Source of the DNA: Paraphoma chrysanthemicola
Lineage: Eukaryota > Ascomycota > Dothideomycetes > Pleosporales > Phaeosphaeriaceae
Direction: 5' to 3'
DNA: 64,000 nt
Assembly (NCBI GenBank): GCA_020744225.1
Contig: JAGMWG010000011.1
Coordinates: forward strand, 248,001 to 312,000
The notes beneath the pieces were generated by a model. That model worked only from the letters and a program-made list of their open reading frames with translations, had not been told where the DNA came from and ran no database searches. Position numbers and translations under genes: made by a program. Positions 54,901 to 64,000 of the stretch are shown one piece after another (the first letter of the stretch is position 1; every line of letters begins with the position of its first letter).

Positions 54901-55063
54901 TTTGGGCTTTGTTGTGGCTTTCGATGCTGGCCACAGTATCTTGAGCGGAAATTTGTCCCTGTGCCTGAGTCTGCTGTCCAACTTCGAGGTCGTTCGCGGC
55001 CTGTTGTACTGCCGAGTTTGCGCCTGCGCTGTTTGATCCGCAACAACTTCCTCCGCAAGCCAT
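51905..55063 (-). CDS. copper-exporting P1B-type ATPase with Cys-rich N-terminus (CrpA/CRP1 type)
   Basis: Intronless, 1052 residues, ATG at 55063. Residues 1-220 form a metallothionein-like tail with 28 cysteines, 11 of them as CC pairs, often SCC or DCC next to acidic residues. One HMA domain with GMTCTGC (255-261) follows, then a second HMA-like stretch without the metal-binding cysteines (about 345-375). The ATPase core has TGES (584-587), the copper motif CPC (696-698), DKTGT with the phosphorylated Asp (740-744), the HP pair (778-779) and GDGTND (942-947). The last helices read FGWSFVYNLFAVLL and GELVSVLPVIAAA. This ending and the Cys-rich tail match the fungal CrpA/CRP1 copper pumps, which expel Cu(I) at the plasma membrane under copper stress. 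The HMA and CPC support copper; silver may also be handled. Confidence 0.93.
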   Translation of the reverse strand: MACGGSCCGSNSAGANSAVQQAANDLEVGQQTQAQGQISAQDTVASIESHNKAQSKTEAPACEKSCCSEGKATSSKSIQSDSCCDPATGTCNEPTQDKKSTSSCCTSKDASTNANRNSPKDNCCAPASNASKSNLNKVSSCCIKAPTPTQVKQERKSISAASCEDSCCGGDELACEDDCCDPPDSDCTDSCCGDAEITSDADDCCAGKQTSDGCCGSDKKTANVDAMEIHSSSSDNMDLEKGGTGKEHIILSVSGMTCTGCETKLKRTLGTLSYVSNLKTSLVLARAELDIKEGAATADDVIKHLQRTTEFKCERVSNQGASLDFVCSGDPSPIVKGDWPEGVLEVTLVDKETIRVAFDAKIIGARELLEHDWARTLQLAPPRPDPTLDAGSKHVRQMGLLTLLSAILTIPVLVMAWAPLPERELAYGSASLALATIVQVVIAGPFYPKAIKALVFSKVIEMDLLIVLSTSAAYIFSVVSYGYMVAGQPLSTGEFFETSTLLVTLIMVGRWVASLARQKAAESISIRALQANTAVLVGHEKTEQEIDARMLQYGDIFKVAPDSRVPTDGTVISGASEIDESMLTGESKPVEKQVGSPVIAGSINGMGMLTVRLTRLPGDNTITTIACMVDEAKLSKPKIQDIADKVASYFVPVVVALTIITFLIWVAIGIAVRNQSGSEAVIEAITYAITVLIVSCPCAIGLAVPMVIVVASGVAASRGVIFKSAESIEIAYKTTDVVFDKTGTLTEGKLAVVDEAYLGDDTAQTQSLLLGLVTGIKHPVSFAIATHLTGQGVAAKAVRDTKAVAGKGVEGNFKDEFLRAGNSRWLHTSSMTAVQSMLAKGLTAFCFTIDKKLVAVLGLQDTLRPDALNTISQLQRRGLNVHILSGDDDGAVQNIATELNIPTDTVRSRCSPSDKAAYIKDLLATKSRPSKKAHKPVVMFVGDGTNDAVALAQATVGVHVSSGTDIAQSAADVVLVRSDLACVLTLINVSRKAMHRVAFNFGWSFVYNLFAVLLGAGAFVNARIPPEYAGLGELVSVLPVIAAAVLLRWAKI

Positions 55064-55543
55064 GATGACGGTGAGATTTCGATAATAAGTGAAAAGTTAC
55101 TCAGATCGATTGGAATGAGCTCAGGAAACTTCGCAATTATCACTTTATGTTGTGTTGCTTGAAGAACGCGATCGACATATCGATATGTCACCGTTTTGGG
55201 GCTTGGCACTCGAAATGGGGAAGGCACCATCAGTCCGCATCTGCATGCAGGCGTACAGACTCAGGATCCTAGTATCGTTTTCACCGCTTTGTATGAGACC
55301 TGCATATCGTAAGGAATCGTTTTATTCATTTGAAGACTACATTATAAATATCCTTGCTCGACTGGTATCATAGTGGGAAACAACGAGCGATCGCAACCGG
55401 TTCCCTCATAACTACTTTCACATCCCACCTCAAGAAACTCATCGCGCTGCATCACAAGACCAACAGGATAGCACTTTCGTCACGCTAGAATTTCTTGGCT
55501 GATTTTCCATCTTGGACGATCTGTCCTCTTTCGCTGCACCATC
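55064..55543. promoter_or_regulatory. promoter region of the copper ATPase
   Basis: 480 bases between the copper ATPase start and the stop of the dioxygenase gene on the same strand. Copper-responsive control (Ace1/AceA-type activators) is expected for the family, but I did not find a convincing consensus site by eye. Confidence 0.4.
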
Positions 55544-58500
55544 CTAGGGAGCAATTGTGTAGGCATTGCCGTAAGCGTTATTTCCACCGGCATTCGCATG
55601 TCCATTGGAAGCATGACCATTCACACCGTTCACGCCATTGACACCGTTGAGAACGGTTTCATCGTCATAGTGCAGACGCAAGCTGGTAGGAATAGGGCTC
55701 TCCTTCGAATTGGCGTCAAGGTAGTGTCGCATCGTGATGCCTGCAAGCTTGTGCTCGGTGATTGTGAAGCGACCCTGCTTGCCGGGTGCGCGGCGAACGT
55801 TCTTCAATTTGAAGACTTCACGAAGAGTCGCAGCAAGCGAGGGACCGACGAGACGAGCTCCGAAGCAGAAGTGCAGGCCATGGCCGAGGAGGGTGTAGTC
55901 CTTGAAAGGCCTGTGTGGATCCAGGATTTCAGGGTTCGGAAAGGCGACGGGATCCATCGCGGCCTTGGAGGTAGCAATGAGCACGGTGTGGCCCTTCTTG
56001 ATTTGGACTGGGCCTCGAACACCATCATCAACAGTGATGTCGCGGGTAGCGACACGAGGAAGACCAGGAACAACTCCGGCATGGCGCATACCTTCGTACA
56101 CGAAACCCTGTAGCTCGCGATCCGAGGCAGCAGGATCCATATGTGCCAACTCAACAATGCGCTCCTTGTACTTCTCGTATCCTTTGCCGAGATAGAGATC
56201 AATCAAGAGAGAGGCCTGTTGAGTCAGATTACCAGCAACGGGTGCGCCCATGCCAATACAGTCCCCAACTTGATCTCCCAGAGGTAATTTCGTATCAGCA
56301 AGAGCGTGATAGATACGGTCGGCATGAGGGCCAACTTCGAATGCACTGCCCTTAGCCATCCAGTCGACAATACCCTCAAACTTGCCTGTCTGCGTCTTGA
56401 GATGCGTTTCAAAGATTGAACGCAACGGAGCTGCAGCTTTCATTGCACCTTCTCTGAGCTTCCACTCATTGGCAGGCATGATGTTGAAGCTTTGGTACAT
56501 GAACAAGACGAGATAAGCGGTGAATAGCTCATGAATCGAGAGAAGCCCGCGAGGTCGCTCCGCTGTCTTGAGTGGAATGGCAAAGCGCTCTGCTAGCCAC
56601 AGAATGGGTGTGATGTTCGTCACGTCGCGAACGATGTCGATCGACATCCTGCCCTTGGCTCCCTTTAGGGAATTCTTCTTGATAAGGCGACTCACGTTTG
56701 AAGTAAAGAACTCGTTGATGTTCTTCTCGAAGCCTTCCTCAAAGAAAATTTTGTGCAGAATGTTAGATCGTTCGTCGTGCTTCTTTGCTTCATCCCAGCC
56801 GATCAAGAAGTCGTGTCCAGCCGTGCAATTACGGATAGCAGCCTGGTACATTACGACGAAACTCTCGCGGTCCTCGAATATCTTCTTGCAGCCCTGTTGA
56901 GTTTGAACGCTGACAATGTCATAATCGTTCGGTGGCCGCTTGAGGTCGTACTTCTCGATAGCTTTGTTACCCTTCAAGATGCCCTTCGCGGCCTCCGGGG
57001 TGTAGAAGGGCAGCAGTACATACGGCGAGGTGCCTGTAAAGCCACCTGGCAACCCTTGAAATAGCAGCCTTGGAAAGACTCCTCCGTACGAGCCGGGCGT
57101 GGTATCGGAAAGCAAAGCAGCACCCCACTGGGTGAGAGTGTTGCTATTGAAGTCGTAACTCAAGTATCGGTCGCCTCGCACCAGCGCAACTGCGTCGTCT
57201 AGGATGCCTCGACCCGTAGTCTGACCGGGGCAAACGCCGCTACCAGGCATGGCAGGTTTTGTGCATTCGGCCATGAGACCTGGATAGAGCTCCATGTTCT
57301 CGATGTGACCATACAAGAGTTCTGCTGCTCGTGCCGTGTCTTTATCCGAGCACCAGTCTTCGAATGTCTCGTAGGGCTTGAGGTTTAGGTAGCGCCGGAA
57401 CTCGTTCAGAGTGCAAACATTGAACATATCACGGGCCTGCAATTGTCCCATGATGTCAACAACCTTGAGAGAAGCAGGCGTTCCGTGAGCACCGAACTCG
57501 TGCGCTGGCTCTTCCGTGCAACTCTTGATCAGTTCTGCGAGCTCGGCATCCTTGAAGCGGCCGTCAGGGCCACGCTCCAGTCCACCGAATGTCCATTGTC
57601 TGGGTAGCTTGTTTTTAAGGTCGTGCCCGTAGGTGTACATGACTTTGTGGAACATTTCGATCGTGACATCGTCGATGTGTCGGAGCTTTGGAAATACGGA
57701 GCGAATGATATCCTCCATCCATTTGTCGTCAGCAGCGCTCAGCGCGGCATGCCAGTGGTAGAGCACGGCAAATTCAACGGAGACGTGACTGCCAGTGCCT
57801 CTCTCCACCCGAGTTCCGCCTTGCTTGATCTCTTTCCCGAGATCGAGCGACCACTCGGAATTCGCGCGAGGTGTGTTGAGAATCGCGGCGACGTAATCGC
57901 GCAGAACGACAGACGCAAAAAAGCCGACGTTGATGTTGCGCGTGATCTGGAAGATATCCTCGTCTTGCCTATCGTGGCGTGTCAGTAAGGCGCGCGCGCA
58001 ATCGAGGATCTAAATACACTTACCATTTCTTTTCAGCCTCATCGAGTTGATCCCAAGGCTTGTACTTTCCGTCTTCATTCACTGAAAGCAGCGACTCCGC
58101 GATGTGGTTGTGATTTCTCGAAAACATCAGCAGGACTGCAACGACACCAGGAGGCATCATCATGATCCGCTCCGATGCGATTGAGTCTGGGTAGATTTCG
58201 CCATTGTGATAAGTCCTAACGCGGACTTGCTCTTTCTCGGTGTTGCCATAGAGTGTACTCAGATCGACGTAGCTGGAGGTCTCATTGATCCAGGGATCCG
58301 TGCGCGACGTCTGGAAACACTCGTGGATGACGATGGTCGCAAAGGAAAAGAAGAGTCGATTTAAACCTGAAGGATGAGGCCTGAAAGGACCTTGGCGCTT
58401 CAACAGCGATTCATACACATCCTCGACATCGGGCAGATTGGGACCTGTTTCGGGTGAATTAGGGAAAGGCGCGCGCTGGTGGGAGGATACGTACCCTTAG

Positions 58501-58951
58501 GCTTTAGTGGAGGCACATTCCTTGCGTAAGGTGAGCCTGCCTTTCCTATGTCGGGATTATGAGGATTGTTGTAAGACCCATCGTGTCGTCGGTATCGCGC
58601 GGTCGGGCCAGCATGGGTTGGAGTTGGATGCGGCAGATCGTTCCAAAGCATCGCGATGAAGCCGTCCGATACCTTTGAGCTCAGCCCGCTGTTGGGCGGA
58701 AGCCCTTGCAGCATTTGCACGCCATTTTCGAGCAACAGATCTTTGTCATCGAGAGGCTCGCCTGAGGCCAGAGTGGTGATGGCTTCGACTGCGAACTTAG
58801 CGTTCTTGAGGCCCAGATTCTTGAGATCGTGGCCAATGGTGGTCTTCTCATTGTTCTTCAAGCCGCTCGCCGCTTCGTCCGACCTTCCATCGCTGGCTTT
58901 GGTCGGCTTTTTCCTAATGGTGCCGAGCAGTGATCGCAATTGACTTGGCAT
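55544..58951 (-). CDS. fatty-acid dioxygenase / P450 fusion (psi-producing oxygenase, linoleate diol synthase family)
   Basis: Three exons: 58951-58495, 58444-58024 and 57968-55544. The introns are 58445-58494 (GTACGT donor, CCTAATT branch, CAG acceptor) and 57969-58023 (GTAAGT donor, TACTGAC branch, TAG acceptor); phases close, 1100 residues. The N-terminal half is a heme peroxidase-like dioxygenase: distal H193 in ATIVIHECFQT, SSYVDLSTLYGNTEKEQ (209-225), catalytic Tyr and proximal His in YHWH (Y363, H366). The C-terminal half is a P450 with the heme-thiolate C994 in HGLHFCFGARL, so the P450 looks intact, unlike PpoB-like members. These bifunctional enzymes oxygenate linoleate or oleate and then isomerise the hydroperoxide to diols (psi factors), which affect sporulation and secondary metabolism. 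The C-terminus has an Asn/Gly/Val repeat. Regiospecificity is not assigned. Confidence 0.93.
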
Positions 58952-60895
58952 TGTGAAATGATTCTCGTGTGAGCCTGCGCTGGGAGCAGAACATGGACAC
59001 GAGGAGTGTTCAAGTACTAGCAGGAGCTCCAAGACAATGGCCACGATCAGCTTCCCGAGGAAGCTATGTTCGAGCTACCCATGACGCCACTCTATCGGTG
59101 CAAGAGCTATGACCTGATACCAAGCTGCGTCCGACCGGCGCCGTCCATGATCAGCACATGCAGCAGCTGCGATGCAGTGATCAGCATGACCTTCGGTGAT
59201 TTGTCTAGGCGAGATTTGACAAGTCTGTGCGTGTGGTTCTTTACCCACTTGGTGTGTGCGACCACAATTTGTGGGGGTACACCAAGTCACCAGTATGACC
59301 GTCTCTGATCAGCGTGATCATTATTGGTGGTGCCTAGCAGAGTGGAGCGCAGCACAAGACGAATGTAGACTGCTGTTCGCTACTGGAAACTCAGTTAGGA
59401 GATTAAGCGGTGCATACCAAGGAAATCTACAATGCTAGACAATATCCAGCTGTGATGCTGCAGCTGTGCTCCACAATTGCGAGGTCGCCGGTCCGCCAAT
59501 TGAAAGTGATGCATAGGAAAGCGTCAAGCAGAATCGAGAGGGATGGTCGGCCCGATTCAGTTAGCACAGCTGAGGTGGCAGCTTCAGATGCAAGTACATT
59601 GCACCGCTCTGCGGACCGTTACATCCGAAGCGTACGGTTTTCGTACAACTTGATCGTGGAGGTGTTCCCGCGCGGCGATTGGCACGTTTTGGTACAAGAG
59701 ACGGAACCGACCCGCATGTGGCAGACACCATCGGACACGCCCCGGTAGCGAATCGCCAGCCGAAAGAGATGCGAGTTGACCGAATTGAAAGAGCGATCGG
59801 CAACCCAATCGAGCTGATGCAGGCGATTGGCGAGTAGATGCGGACAATATCTGCGGGTAGACGTAATCCCTACTGGAGCATGCGCCTAGGGCCAACACAT
59901 GCCTCGCGTGCACAAATGTTGCACATGGGCACTAGCATTAGAGTGAACGATGCATCCGTGTGGTCGGTGTTGTGCGTGCACTGCATGTATTACGGGGCCT
60001 AGTGCAGCCTGAGAGAGGTTTAGCTACACGAGGTGAAGGATCCGAATAAATGAAGATGAAGTGAAAGGTGGGTGAGATGAATGAAGTGGCGGCCTGAGGG
60101 GTTGGGGATTTGGGACGCCGATTCGCGACAGGGAACGAATCGTGCGGCCCGCAGTGGATCCGTGCATGGTCAAGGGTGTGAACGCAGATCCGCCTCTTTG
60201 GGAATTGGTCTCAGCTACTTTTTCCCAACGTCGGCGACCCTTCCATCTAGTCTAATTTACACATGCATGTCAATCGCTTTGCCAGCGGTCGCATCATCGA
60301 TCAGCGTGTGCTTCGCTGCATCTGTTGAAACGGACAGCCAATGTTAGGCGGCTACACGCTTGACCCACACGCACTCCGCAGCCATCCGTGCAGCGATTGG
60401 ACTCGATCCGTACGCATGAGTGGGGCTGCTATCTAGATGCCTTCTCCGTGAGGCGTGAGTCCGCCCGGTTGCTCGCACGGGAAGCGGAGTACAGAACGGT
60501 GTGCAGTGCTACGATGTGGTGCTCCCATATCGAAACATGAGGTCCGGAAATTAAATTGGATGACTGGCAAATGACACGACTGGTATCATGCTACTGTACC
60601 CGTTGCTGAATATCGGAGCGAGCTTAGCATTAGCGGCGACACCCGCAGCCAAACACCACTGCCGGAATTCTCGGCCAGAACTACGCCCACTCCGAGTGAC
60701 TATCGCGGTAGGGTGTGTGATCTTCAATCGCACATGCGTTGGCCGTAGCTCTGGAGAAAGGCAAAAGCGCCACTTACTCAAACTCTCCTACATGCATGAG
60801 TTGTGGTTTCCTTGCTTATCTCCATCCTCACCAGCTGCTTGCTCTAAGGCCTACACTTTCTATCTTGTCGGTATCGTACTTGCCACCCTCACAAT
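58952..60895. other. gene-poor divergent region
   Basis: About 1.9 kb between the dioxygenase start (minus) and the DUF2235 start (plus). It must contain both promoters. Open frames here are short, mostly without ATG starts, and lack motifs. Confidence 0.5.
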
Positions 60896-63222
60896 ATGGG
60901 GAGCAAAGACACGGAAAATTCTCGTCCGCCGACGATTGCGTCGCAGGTAATTCCCAATGTTATTCCAGACAACATGGACTACGGGGCGGTCGCGCGGAGA
61001 CGAACAACACATGTGCGCAAGAAGTTCGTCCTGTGCTTCGATGGCACCGGCAACAAATTCTCGGGCACCGACGCCGACTCCAACATTCTCAAAATCTATC
61101 GCATGCTAGATCGCAATGGCGATGACCAGTTTCATTACTACCAGCCCGGCATCGGTACTTATGTCACAAAGGCCAATGGATCGATGACCCGCTCGAGCCG
61201 GATAGACAAGTTCAAGTCGTGGTACGCGAAGGCAAAGGACAGCGCAGTTGGTAAGTCAGATCCAGCACAATGCAGTCATTGGCTAATGATTCGAAAGGCA
61301 CGTCTTTCGACTTGCACGTCATGGCCGGCTACCGCGTAAGTAAATCTTCCAAGTTCCTGCAGTAAATTGGATGCGCGAGGACCAATATTCGCAATACTCG
61401 TTGGCGTGTCAAGAGAGCTCTGTGAAATGCTGGCTAACAACCATCAGTTCCTGATGCGTTACTACACTCCTGGAGACGACATCTACTTCTTTGGGTTCTC
61501 CAGAGGTGCGTACACGGCCCGTTTCCTCGCGGAGATGCTGGACCATGTCGGCCTACTTTCTGTGAGTCCACAATTCATATTATCACGTTCTCACACTAAC
61601 TTCAGTCCAGGCCGGTAATGAGGAGATGTGCCAATTCGCATGGAAGTAAGTTCATGACAATCTTGCGTACCGGCAAGGCCCTGACAGACCGTAGAACATT
61701 TCAGAAGTGGCAATGTCGGCTTCCAGAGGACAAAGACAAGGAGCCAGCGCCTGGAGAGAAGTCAGAGAAACGAAAGCTCCTTGAGTTCATGTGTGCGTTC
61801 AGAGAGACTTTCAGTCGTCCAGTTCGACCCATTCGCTTCCTTGGCCTCTTCGATACCGTCAACAGCGTGCCTGCCTTTGAAAACGCCTGGATGCAGCGTA
61901 GCAAGTTTCCTTATACCGCCCGGAGTAGTGCTCGGGTGATTCGGCATGCTGTCTCAATCGACGAGCGCCGCGCCAAGTTCCGTCAGGATCTGATTTCCCA
62001 AGAGAAGCCGGATCGATCTATGTTATACAAGCGCCACCACAAGCACAAGCACCTGAAGGATCACTTTCAGAGTCATGAGACTAACGGATTGAACGAGAAG
62101 AGTGACGAGGAGGCTAGAGGTCGACGCGACACACTCGCACCACCCGTAAGGTTTAGAAACCCGCACGATACGTCTGGTGTCCGTAGCCTGAGCCCTGGAT
62201 ATCAGTGTGACGGTAGTGGCCATTCTGGTGCCAACTCTGTCGTTTCGCTTGACGCTGTGCAAACGTGGAATTCAGATGAGGACGAGGGTGAACAGGACAT
62301 ACGAGAAGTATGGTTCCCAGGGTGCCACGCAGTAAGTTCCCAACCGCCTATCTGCTCCTGTTTGGATCCGCTGACATCGCAGGACATTGGTGGTGGTTGG
62401 CCACTTGACAAGGGCGCGGATGCTGCACTTAGCCACGTTCCCCTAGTATGGATGGTCCGCGAGGCGATCAAAGCTGGTCTTGAGTTCGACGAAGAGAAAC
62501 TCGAAGCACTCCATTGCCTCTGCGACGACGATGATGATGAGACGTTCCAGCCTCGTTCTGAAGCCAATGTTCCTATCATCGAGATTGATCCAGGCTCGCC
62601 AAATCCAGTGTATGATCAAGACGGCGCGAACGGTCTCAATGGCACAACCAACGGTGCTGCCGTCAAAGACTTCATCGACGCCGAAAATTTCGCGGACCAT
62701 CACCGCACGCATCCAGATACGCTGTTCGCTAAGAACTTCCACTATGCTTGCACCAAAGGCCGCATCCACGATGTCCTCCAGTTCAATAACGGCGTCAGTC
62801 ACGCAAGCGTCGCGTCCTGGAACGTGATGGAATACATGCCCTTCCGACGCATGGACCTCCAAGAAGACGGAACATGGAAAGCTATCGTCTGGCCACTGCC
62901 CAAGGGAGAGACACGCGATATCCCCGCCAACGCTGTCATTCACAGCAGCGTCATCAAGCGCATGCTCGCAGACCCCACGTACCGGCCTGGTAATCTGATT
63001 GTAGGAGGCGGTGGGAGAGGAACACGACATGCTCCCAAGGATATGGGTATTGGTAAGTGGATTACTGTGAGTGAAGAGGGACATCCGGTTGGTGAGTGCT
63101 TCGTGCGCAAGGAGCCGCCGGCGAGGACGAAGACGGAGGAGGAGGCCACGCTGACTGTTATGCCGTGTGGGCCGCAAGGGAACTACTTTGCTGGGCGTAA
63201 GAGTTCGCGCGTCATGTCGTGA
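60896..63222 (+). CDS. DUF2235 alpha/beta hydrolase
   Basis: Six exons: 60896-61250, 61298-61335, 61448-61561, 61611-61645, 61695-62331 and 62383-63222; two are under 40 bases. All introns are GT-AG and phases close, giving 672 residues. For the fourth intron the acceptor is the CCGTAG at 61694, because the later TTTCAG would break the frame. Fold landmarks are FVLCFDGTGNKFSG (residues 44-57), the nucleophile elbow GFSRG with S149, GLFDTVNSV with the acidic residue D234, and GCHADIGGG with H392. The same Ser-Asp-His set is used by Tle1-type bacterial phospholipases. Fungal DUF2235 proteins are soluble or loosely membrane-bound and mostly uncharacterised. Between residues about 280 and 385 lies a charged, His/Lys-rich insert. 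Lipase or esterase activity is inferred only. Confidence 0.9.
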
Positions 63223-64000
63223 GATATAATGCTGCGCGGTCGCCTGAGCACTTGTTGGCGGAAAGTCCACCTGTACCTTAACCTCAATACCTTTGACCTT
63301 AGCATATGCATCGTGTTCATGTATCTCGTTCGAATACTGTCTTCACGATGATGTGCACCTGGCTTGCCTTTCTAATGCCTTTGGTATACCATATTCCACA
63401 TGGGAGTGAGTAGCAAGGCCTGGCAACGTGAATAGTGTTCCGAAATGAGACCAGGTAGGTACGACATTCGACACAATACCAACACCTGGTATGAAAGCCT
63501 CGAGGTTAAGCTGAAATCAAGATAACATAGCTTCTAGCCCATGAGAAAATTATCTAACAACTAAGAACTCGAGGGCTGCCAAAAGAGAAACTACCTTTCA
63601 TTACTCCGCTACTGGGTCTGGACACCAAGCATGCTTTCACTTAGATCTTCCAATCGTTCCAGCAGCTATTTTCTTACACAACGTTTTGCAAAGGTACCAT
63701 GGGAGACTAATATGCAACTCTTAATTCCCGATGTCGGACGTCATCCATCAGTACGTTCCCGCGATCTGCGTTACCTCACTTCCCGTGTTTCTGCAGGAGT
63801 GCGGCACGGCTGCCAAATTTGCTTGTCATGCAGAAGCTTATGAATACACGTGGTCGCCACGTACGCCACGTTCCGATCGCCGAGAGGGACGATCGCGGGA
63901 GCCTGGGAGCGTTCATGTGGAAGTCTGCAGACCTGGAGTGGTATGTTTGTGCTAGGCTGAAATAGTACTAGTTTGTGTGGAAGTCCAGGTGTGCGAGAAT
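63223..64000. other. intergenic to the right edge, no gene seen
   Basis: The last 778 bases hold the 3' flank of the DUF2235 gene. Open frames at 63631-63955 overlap and lack motifs. A gene could begin just outside the window. Confidence 0.5.

Noticed and set aside
1..64000. tRNA, rRNA, CRISPR, transposase or reverse transcriptase genes
   Set aside because: No A/B-box pairs in intergenic DNA, no repeat-spacer arrays and no mobile-element protein motifs were seen by eye; a tRNAscan or RepeatMasker run would settle it.

Overview
The window is nuclear DNA of a filamentous ascomycete (Pezizomycotina). The genes are split by short introns of 46-112 bases with GTAAGT/GTATGT-type donors, CTAAC/CTGAC-type branch sites and YAG acceptors. 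The protein families (Zn2Cys6 regulators, psi-producing-oxygenase-type dioxygenase/P450, DUF7730, fungal LCCL and cyanovirin-N-homology proteins) are typical of this group. A Dothideomycete is my best guess, but only a guess. I rebuilt exon structures by hand; where reading phases close exactly across the introns I treat the model as well supported.

Left part (1-9.3 kb). A four-TM MARVEL-like protein runs off the left edge. It is followed by a small block that looks catabolic: a Zn2Cys6 regulator, an Asp/Glu-racemase/maleate-isomerase-superfamily protein, an ACMSD-type amidohydrolase (divergent from the racemase-like gene) and a salicylate-hydroxylase-type FAD monooxygenase. The grouping suggests breakdown of a small aromatic or heteroaromatic acid; the substrate is unknown.

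Middle (9.3-26 kb). Gene density is low and most genes look lineage-specific: a Ser-rich secreted, probably GPI-anchored protein, a coiled-coil protein, two small basic proteins sharing a TP-x-EA motif, and a tandem pair of secreted cyanovirin-N-homology (CVNH) genes with matching intron positions. A general amino-acid permease and a Ser/Pro-rich protein follow. This is the most novel-looking stretch.

26-35.5 kb. A GH2 beta-galactosidase and a sugar (probably lactose) permease are divergent over a shared 0.93-kb promoter, an arrangement known for fungal lactose genes. Two small secreted proteins follow, one of them PEBP-like.

35.7-51.4 kb. Mostly housekeeping and membrane genes: eIF3m, UMP-CMP kinase, a small mitochondrial membrane protein, a DUF7730 protein, a large membrane protein, a RING-H2 protein, an MFS sugar/polyol transporter, an LCCL-domain membrane protein and a 764-residue membrane-anchored protein of unknown function.

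51.9-64 kb. A CrpA-type copper P1B-ATPase with a metallothionein-like N-terminal tail, a heme dioxygenase-P450 fusion (oxylipin synthesis) and a fungal DUF2235 alpha/beta hydrolase with six exons. The right end holds no recognisable gene. I saw no rRNA, tRNA, CRISPR array or intact transposon.
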